Below are positions 60,095 to 64,000 of a stretch of DNA of 64,000 nt, one piece after another. The DNA lies in contig NC_037088.1 of assembly GCF_002994745.2 (NCBI RefSeq), forward strand, positions 49,071,897-49,135,896. Direction: 5' to 3'. Positions within the stretch are counted from its first letter, which is position 1, and the number at the start of each line of letters is the position of its first letter. The stretch is from Rosa chinensis (taxonomy: Eukaryota; Streptophyta; Magnoliopsida; Rosales; Rosaceae). Under the pieces are notes generated by a model. That model did not search any database and had not been told where the DNA came from. It saw nothing but the letters and a program-made list of their open reading frames with translations. A program made the translations under genes and the position numbers.

Positions 60095-61447
60095 CTACAA
60101 ACTATAGGTATGGTCTAATACCAGTTCCTGTAACATCAGCAAGTAGAACAATTCTTAAGCAACAAGCCAAAGTAGAGTGTTTTGTTTTACAAATGGCTTT
60201 AAAACCAGATAGACAAACCCAGTAAAAAATCTCATCTATAATTAGCACCTAGGTTCCATCCAGTCACCCATTACCTAGGCTCACAACTAACGTTTGTGAC
60301 CTTTCCACAGTACTTCCACACAAAAAAACACAGGTGCTGCATTAATTTTTACTGTTTTCTAACCTTTTTTCTTTTTTGGTTTTTTTTCCTTCTGTTTTTC
60401 TGGTGAAACAACTTCCTGTCCAAGCACGACAGATGAATACTAAAGACATTATCTAGACAAATGCACTCATTGCATAAAACGATGATGAGATATTCATCTA
60501 GTAACTGCATATATAAGTTGTTGCAAAAGGCAAACCTGATCACATATAGGACAGGCATCACTTCTTTCTATCCACTCAAGAATGCAGGAGAGGTGATAGT
60601 GGTGTTCGCATTTTGTGGTGAAATCTGGATTCTCTGTTTCATACTCTGCATGAGAATACAGAAGCCTAAATCATTAGCTATGAACTACAGTTATAATAGC
60701 AATGCAGAAGTTGACTGTTTCTTTATTTACCATATTTGATTCCATGAGAATCATATTAGAAAAGAAAATAATAAAACTAGTTCCATTATTATCACCTTCA
60801 AGACAAATTGGACAAACATCCTCATCTTCTTCTGCTAAAACATTTACTTTATTGGATTTTGAAAGTTCTAACTTCTTTGGTGAGATCGGCAAAGAACTTT
60901 CTTGAACTTTGCAGTCTGATTCCTCAAGATCTCCACATGTAGGTGAAGTTTCAAAACTACTGCAACTATTTGTTTCTCTGACAGAATCAGAATCTGTTGA
61001 TTGTGGACATCCGAAGACCATATCATATGGCAGGGGTGTAGGAGGGGATCTGTAAGTGTCTGGTATTGATGTTTCCAGATCCAAATTAACTAGGATTCCT
61101 GCAGTTATTGCAGAGGCTGCAACATCATGGGATGTTAAGGACTCTTCCTCTTCCAAAGCTGGTGAACACTGAAGATTGGAATTTGTTTTCAATATCAGAT
61201 TACATGTTAATGCCCAAACATGGTAGACCATTATTTTACAAGAAGAAACTAGCAGAAAATTTCTCCCAGTATAATCCAATAAAACTGTTTCCCATTAGAA
61301 GCCCTGAACTGATAGCCACTCAATCATAACAAAAGTACAAAATAAAACAAAGAGACGATGAAGTGAGAAGGAAGATGTACTGACATAGAAATACACAGGT
61401 GCTCCATGGAGATGAGCTTTTCTGGAAGAACAGCAGCAACCTCCCAT
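60095..61447 (-). CDS. RING-H2 E3 ubiquitin ligase (At3g02290/RHB1A-like), 4 exons
   Basis: Small E3 ubiquitin ligase of 192 residues. Exons: 61447-61385, 61168-60796, 60645-60536, 60127-60095, all joined in frame. The N-terminus MGGCCCSSRK has the Gly2 and clustered Cys expected for N-myristoylation and S-acylation, so membrane attachment is likely. The family segment LDLETSIPDTYRSPPTPLPY and a Ser-rich, acidic middle follow. The C-terminus is a complete C3H2C3 RING: CPICLE, then CEHHYHLSCILEWIERS and CPIC. The last exon encodes only ELVLDHTYSL and the stop, matching the family terminus. It could work with an E2 such as the one at 19.8-22.3 kb, but the sequence gives no evidence of that pairing. 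A 5' UTR intron of about 1.1 kb precedes the start (AG acceptor at 61451-61452). Confidence 0.93.
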
Positions 61448-62720
61448 TCCCTGCAGTTATATTGTTATTCACCAAAAACCACCGAAGACTGGGGCATAGC
61501 TTCCTGTTAGTTGGCAGAGATGTTGAAGAATCAATTGCTATAGACCTAAAATAACTAGTATGTTAAATTGATCTAAAGATATCACATAATACGATATAAG
61601 AAAGACAATAAGTTAGCAAAACTAAAAAGGATTAACATCATTTACTCAACCCTCGCAAAGATGTGAGAACTGAGAAGACATAAGAGTTCATAGATAGATA
61701 ATATGACCATAAACAGCAACAAAAGAAGCCGTGCTGAACTATCAGTAGGGCAACCAAATCCAGCCAATGAAATAGTGGTAAAACAGAATGAATACTTAGC
61801 ACAGAATTGTGATTAGTCTATCAAATGATCTAAAATCAGCTAGTTTCATAGATCCTAAATTCCTAATCTTTAAATTTACGTTTAGATTGTATATGCAATC
61901 AAACAACAAGTAAAAGGCTAACTAAAAATACCCATCTGTAACGCTTGATAATTGAATGTTTATTGCGGAACAATGAGACTGGTGCATAATTACCAGAGCC
62001 TAATGCCACAGAACAGAGAGATACATACCTCTGGTGCCAATTTGCAGAAATCGAAACTACGTGGATGATACTATTACCCTACAAACTATATACTATAGCA
62101 ACTCAATCCATGATTGATTTGAAGTTTTGCTCAGCACAAAGTATGCAGCATATTTCAATCTCTTATTATGTTACTAATTGAACTTAGCATGAAAGTAGGG
62201 TATAATACCTCTGGAATTCATTTGCTAAATTGCAATAAAATAACACAGAGCCTCTGAAAGCCTTTTCAAATCCATGTTTTTTAAGTTCCAGAAAATAAAC
62301 AAATAAGTACCTTGACAAAGAAATCACCTATTCTTTTAACAAATAAACAAACAAGAACACCACCAAAAACAAACCTACCCTCCAACCACCTCAAAAAACC
62401 AAAACAGAAACTAACAAACAAGAAAACCCAATCGAATAAAGATTGAAACTTGATTCAAACCCACTAATTCCAATCAACAGATACAAACTCCACCCAGAAA
62501 CTTCAACAAGCCAAGAACCCACCTCAACTGATCAAAGCTACAAGTTGCCAACACAAAAAGCTCAAAGCTTTACCTGTTCAAGGATAGATTCCTGTATAGA
62601 ATTCCAGTCAGTGATAGAAAAGCAGCAAATCGTTTCTGGGTTTTGTGGGTTTGGCTTCCTTTCCCCCTTTCGGTTTTCTTTTGCTTTGGCACAGTATGTT
62701 CTCCACTCATATATCCTTGC
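61448..62720 (-). other. 5' UTR intron and leader exon of the RING gene
   Basis: The minus strand shows an acceptor (TAACTGCAG) three bases before the ATG. A plausible donor, AACAG|GTAAAG, lies near 62573, which implies a leader intron of about 1.1 kb and a 5' UTR exon around 62575-62720. No coding sequence seen on either strand. Confidence 0.55.
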
Positions 62721-63679
62721 TCTACGTAGTGTGGTGCTGATGCCTCATGGTCTTAGTGTACACGTCTATTCTTATGTTTTTTGGTTTGATTCGAGATACT
62801 TGATTAATCATTTCTTTTGCTGGGGTGTCACGCAAATTACAAATGCGTCCCTGAGGTTGAATGATGCAGACAAAAGCCAAAAGGATGACTGGGTGGCGAT
62901 ACGTGTCAGGCGGAAAGCCAAGCACAGTCACCATGCGCATGCATCACTCAAACACAGGTTGAAATTACTCATAAACCCCATGCCCTATGGGTGATTGTTT
63001 CTAAACCAAGATGGAGATTACTCGGTCGAACAACACCCTGTTGTGTCTTGCGGTGCTAGTGTCGTGTTGAGATCGTTTCATATATTTATTGTAGAATGCA
63101 ATAATAACAGTTAAGCTAACGTGTAGAGAATGTTAAAAGTGTTTTTAACAGATTTTCTATTTTGGCTTATTAATCATTTTATAAAACATGTTTAGAGCAT
63201 CTCCAATTAGTAGAAATTACTTTTTTTATTTTTATTTTTATTTTTAAAAAATTTCAAACTGAAACATATAGAACAATCCGACTTAAACTTGACAAAATTA
63301 AAAGCAGAAAGAGCAGTAAGAGGGAGCTTGTTGGACCAAGTGACCGGCGTGCTGGAGGAGTGCCCAAGACCGGCAATTCTATATGCAACAAAGTTAGCTT
63401 CTCGAGGGACAAAGTTGAAGGTGATTTCTTCAAATTGGCTTGCTAAGAAAGCAATGTCTCTGATAAGGGTTCAAAGACGCCAAGGAACCGAGCATTTTTT
63501 GTTGATTGAATATAACTATTAATTTAACAATGTTGCTCTAACAATAGTACCTATTTCTAAGTGATATACTATACTTTATCGAATTATAAACAGACATATA
63601 GACAAAAGAGAAAAGAGAAATATAATTTTTGTTTTCGCTATTCTTGATTGTCTAGCTATATAGCTAGTCATTTTAGTTA
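62721..63679. other. RING gene promoter and gene-free DNA
   Basis: No gene recognised. AGAGCATCTCCAATTAG at 63193 resembles a Harbinger-type MITE end, but no convincing partner end was found. Confidence 0.4.
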
Positions 63680-64000
63680 GGGGCATCTCCAACAGACTAG
63701 TTAAATTCAAATTTTAGTTATATATAACTATTTTTAAAGCAAAATTCAACTTCAACAGACTAGCTATTGCTAAGTTAAATTTAGTTTTGGCTAAATTGAC
63801 TAGCTATATTTAGCTAGAGAATCATGCATAGCTAAAACAAAAGTTATATTCCTCTCTCCTCTTTTGTCCACATGTCAGTTTATGATTGGATAAAATATAG
63901 TATATTATTTATAAATAACCACTACTGTTGGAGCAACAATGTTAAATCAATAGCTATATTTCATAATTTTAGCTATATTTAACTACAAAATAATTCCTAC
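63680..64000. mobile_element. Harbinger/Tourist-like MITE, start only
   Basis: GGGGCATCTCCAACAGACTA follows a TTA trinucleotide at 63677-63679, as in Harbinger-type MITEs. A partial inverted form (CTGTTGGAGCAAC) appears at about 63925, but the full right end is unclear and may lie outside the window. Internal TAGCTA/TATAGCTA repeats are frequent. Confidence 0.55.

Noticed and set aside
62443..62994. 183-residue plus-strand ORF
   Set aside because: Overlaps the leader exon and promoter of the minus-strand RING gene, and composition is not coding-like.

Overview
The window is nuclear DNA from a flowering plant, almost certainly a eudicot. Protein-coding genes have plant-type GT-AG introns and match plant-specific families, intergenic DNA is AT-rich, and the spaces between genes are packed with Copia, CACTA, hAT, Mutator-like, Harbinger-like and SINE elements. 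I cannot fix the genus; a rosid such as Rosaceae is a guess.

Layout. (1) 1-10.25 kb, plus strand: a complete 14-exon gene for the SWI/SNF chromatin-remodelling ATPase BRAHMA (BRM), about 2265 residues. (2) 11-13.4 kb: tandem repeats, a 1.4-kb long-inverted-repeat (Mutator-like) element carrying a small two-membrane-span ORF, and a 337-bp Mutator-type MITE with a 9-bp target duplication. (3) 13.43-19.54 kb: a decayed Copia retrotransposon on the minus strand with 198-bp LTRs. (4) 19.85-22.29 kb, minus: a six-exon E2 ubiquitin-conjugating enzyme of the UBC4/5/6 type. (5) 22.3-30.8 kb: gene-poor DNA with retroposon-like and Mutator-like remnants. (6) 30.83-33.49 kb, minus: an ARID-ELM2-SANT nuclear protein. 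(7) 34-37.4 kb: a tRNA-derived SINE and a non-autonomous hAT element, both with target duplications. (8) 37.45-40.26 kb, minus: a seven-exon MATE/DETOXIFICATION transporter. (9) 40.84-41.20 kb: a Harbinger/Tourist-like MITE. (10) 41.86-44.56 kb, minus: an intronless G-type lectin receptor-like kinase close to RLK4/SD2-2, with an odd activation segment. (11) 46.10-58.83 kb: a nested transposon complex. (12) 60.10-61.45 kb, minus: a small membrane-anchored RING-H2 E3 ligase with a long 5' UTR intron. (13) 63.68 kb to the end: the start of another MITE.

The most unusual region is the nest at 46-59 kb. A full-length but frame-broken Copia element (5-bp duplication TGATA) has been hit by a 549-bp Mutator-type MITE (9-bp duplication) and by a 5.1-kb CACTA element (3-bp duplication TAT). 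The CACTA element is itself hit by an 806-bp hAT element. In place of recognisable transposase, the CACTA element carries exon-intron fragments of two host genes on one strand: the N-terminal part of a 6-4 photolyase (UVR3-like) followed by part of sulfite oxidase. This is a Pack-CACTA-type transduplication that could give a chimeric transcript.

The host genes do not form an operon-like unit. BRM and the ARID-ELM2 protein act on chromatin, the E2 and the RING protein act in ubiquitination, and the MATE and the receptor kinase act at membranes. There is no reason from the sequence to think they are co-regulated. All intron-exon models were made by eye from splice consensus and family knowledge, without transcript data.
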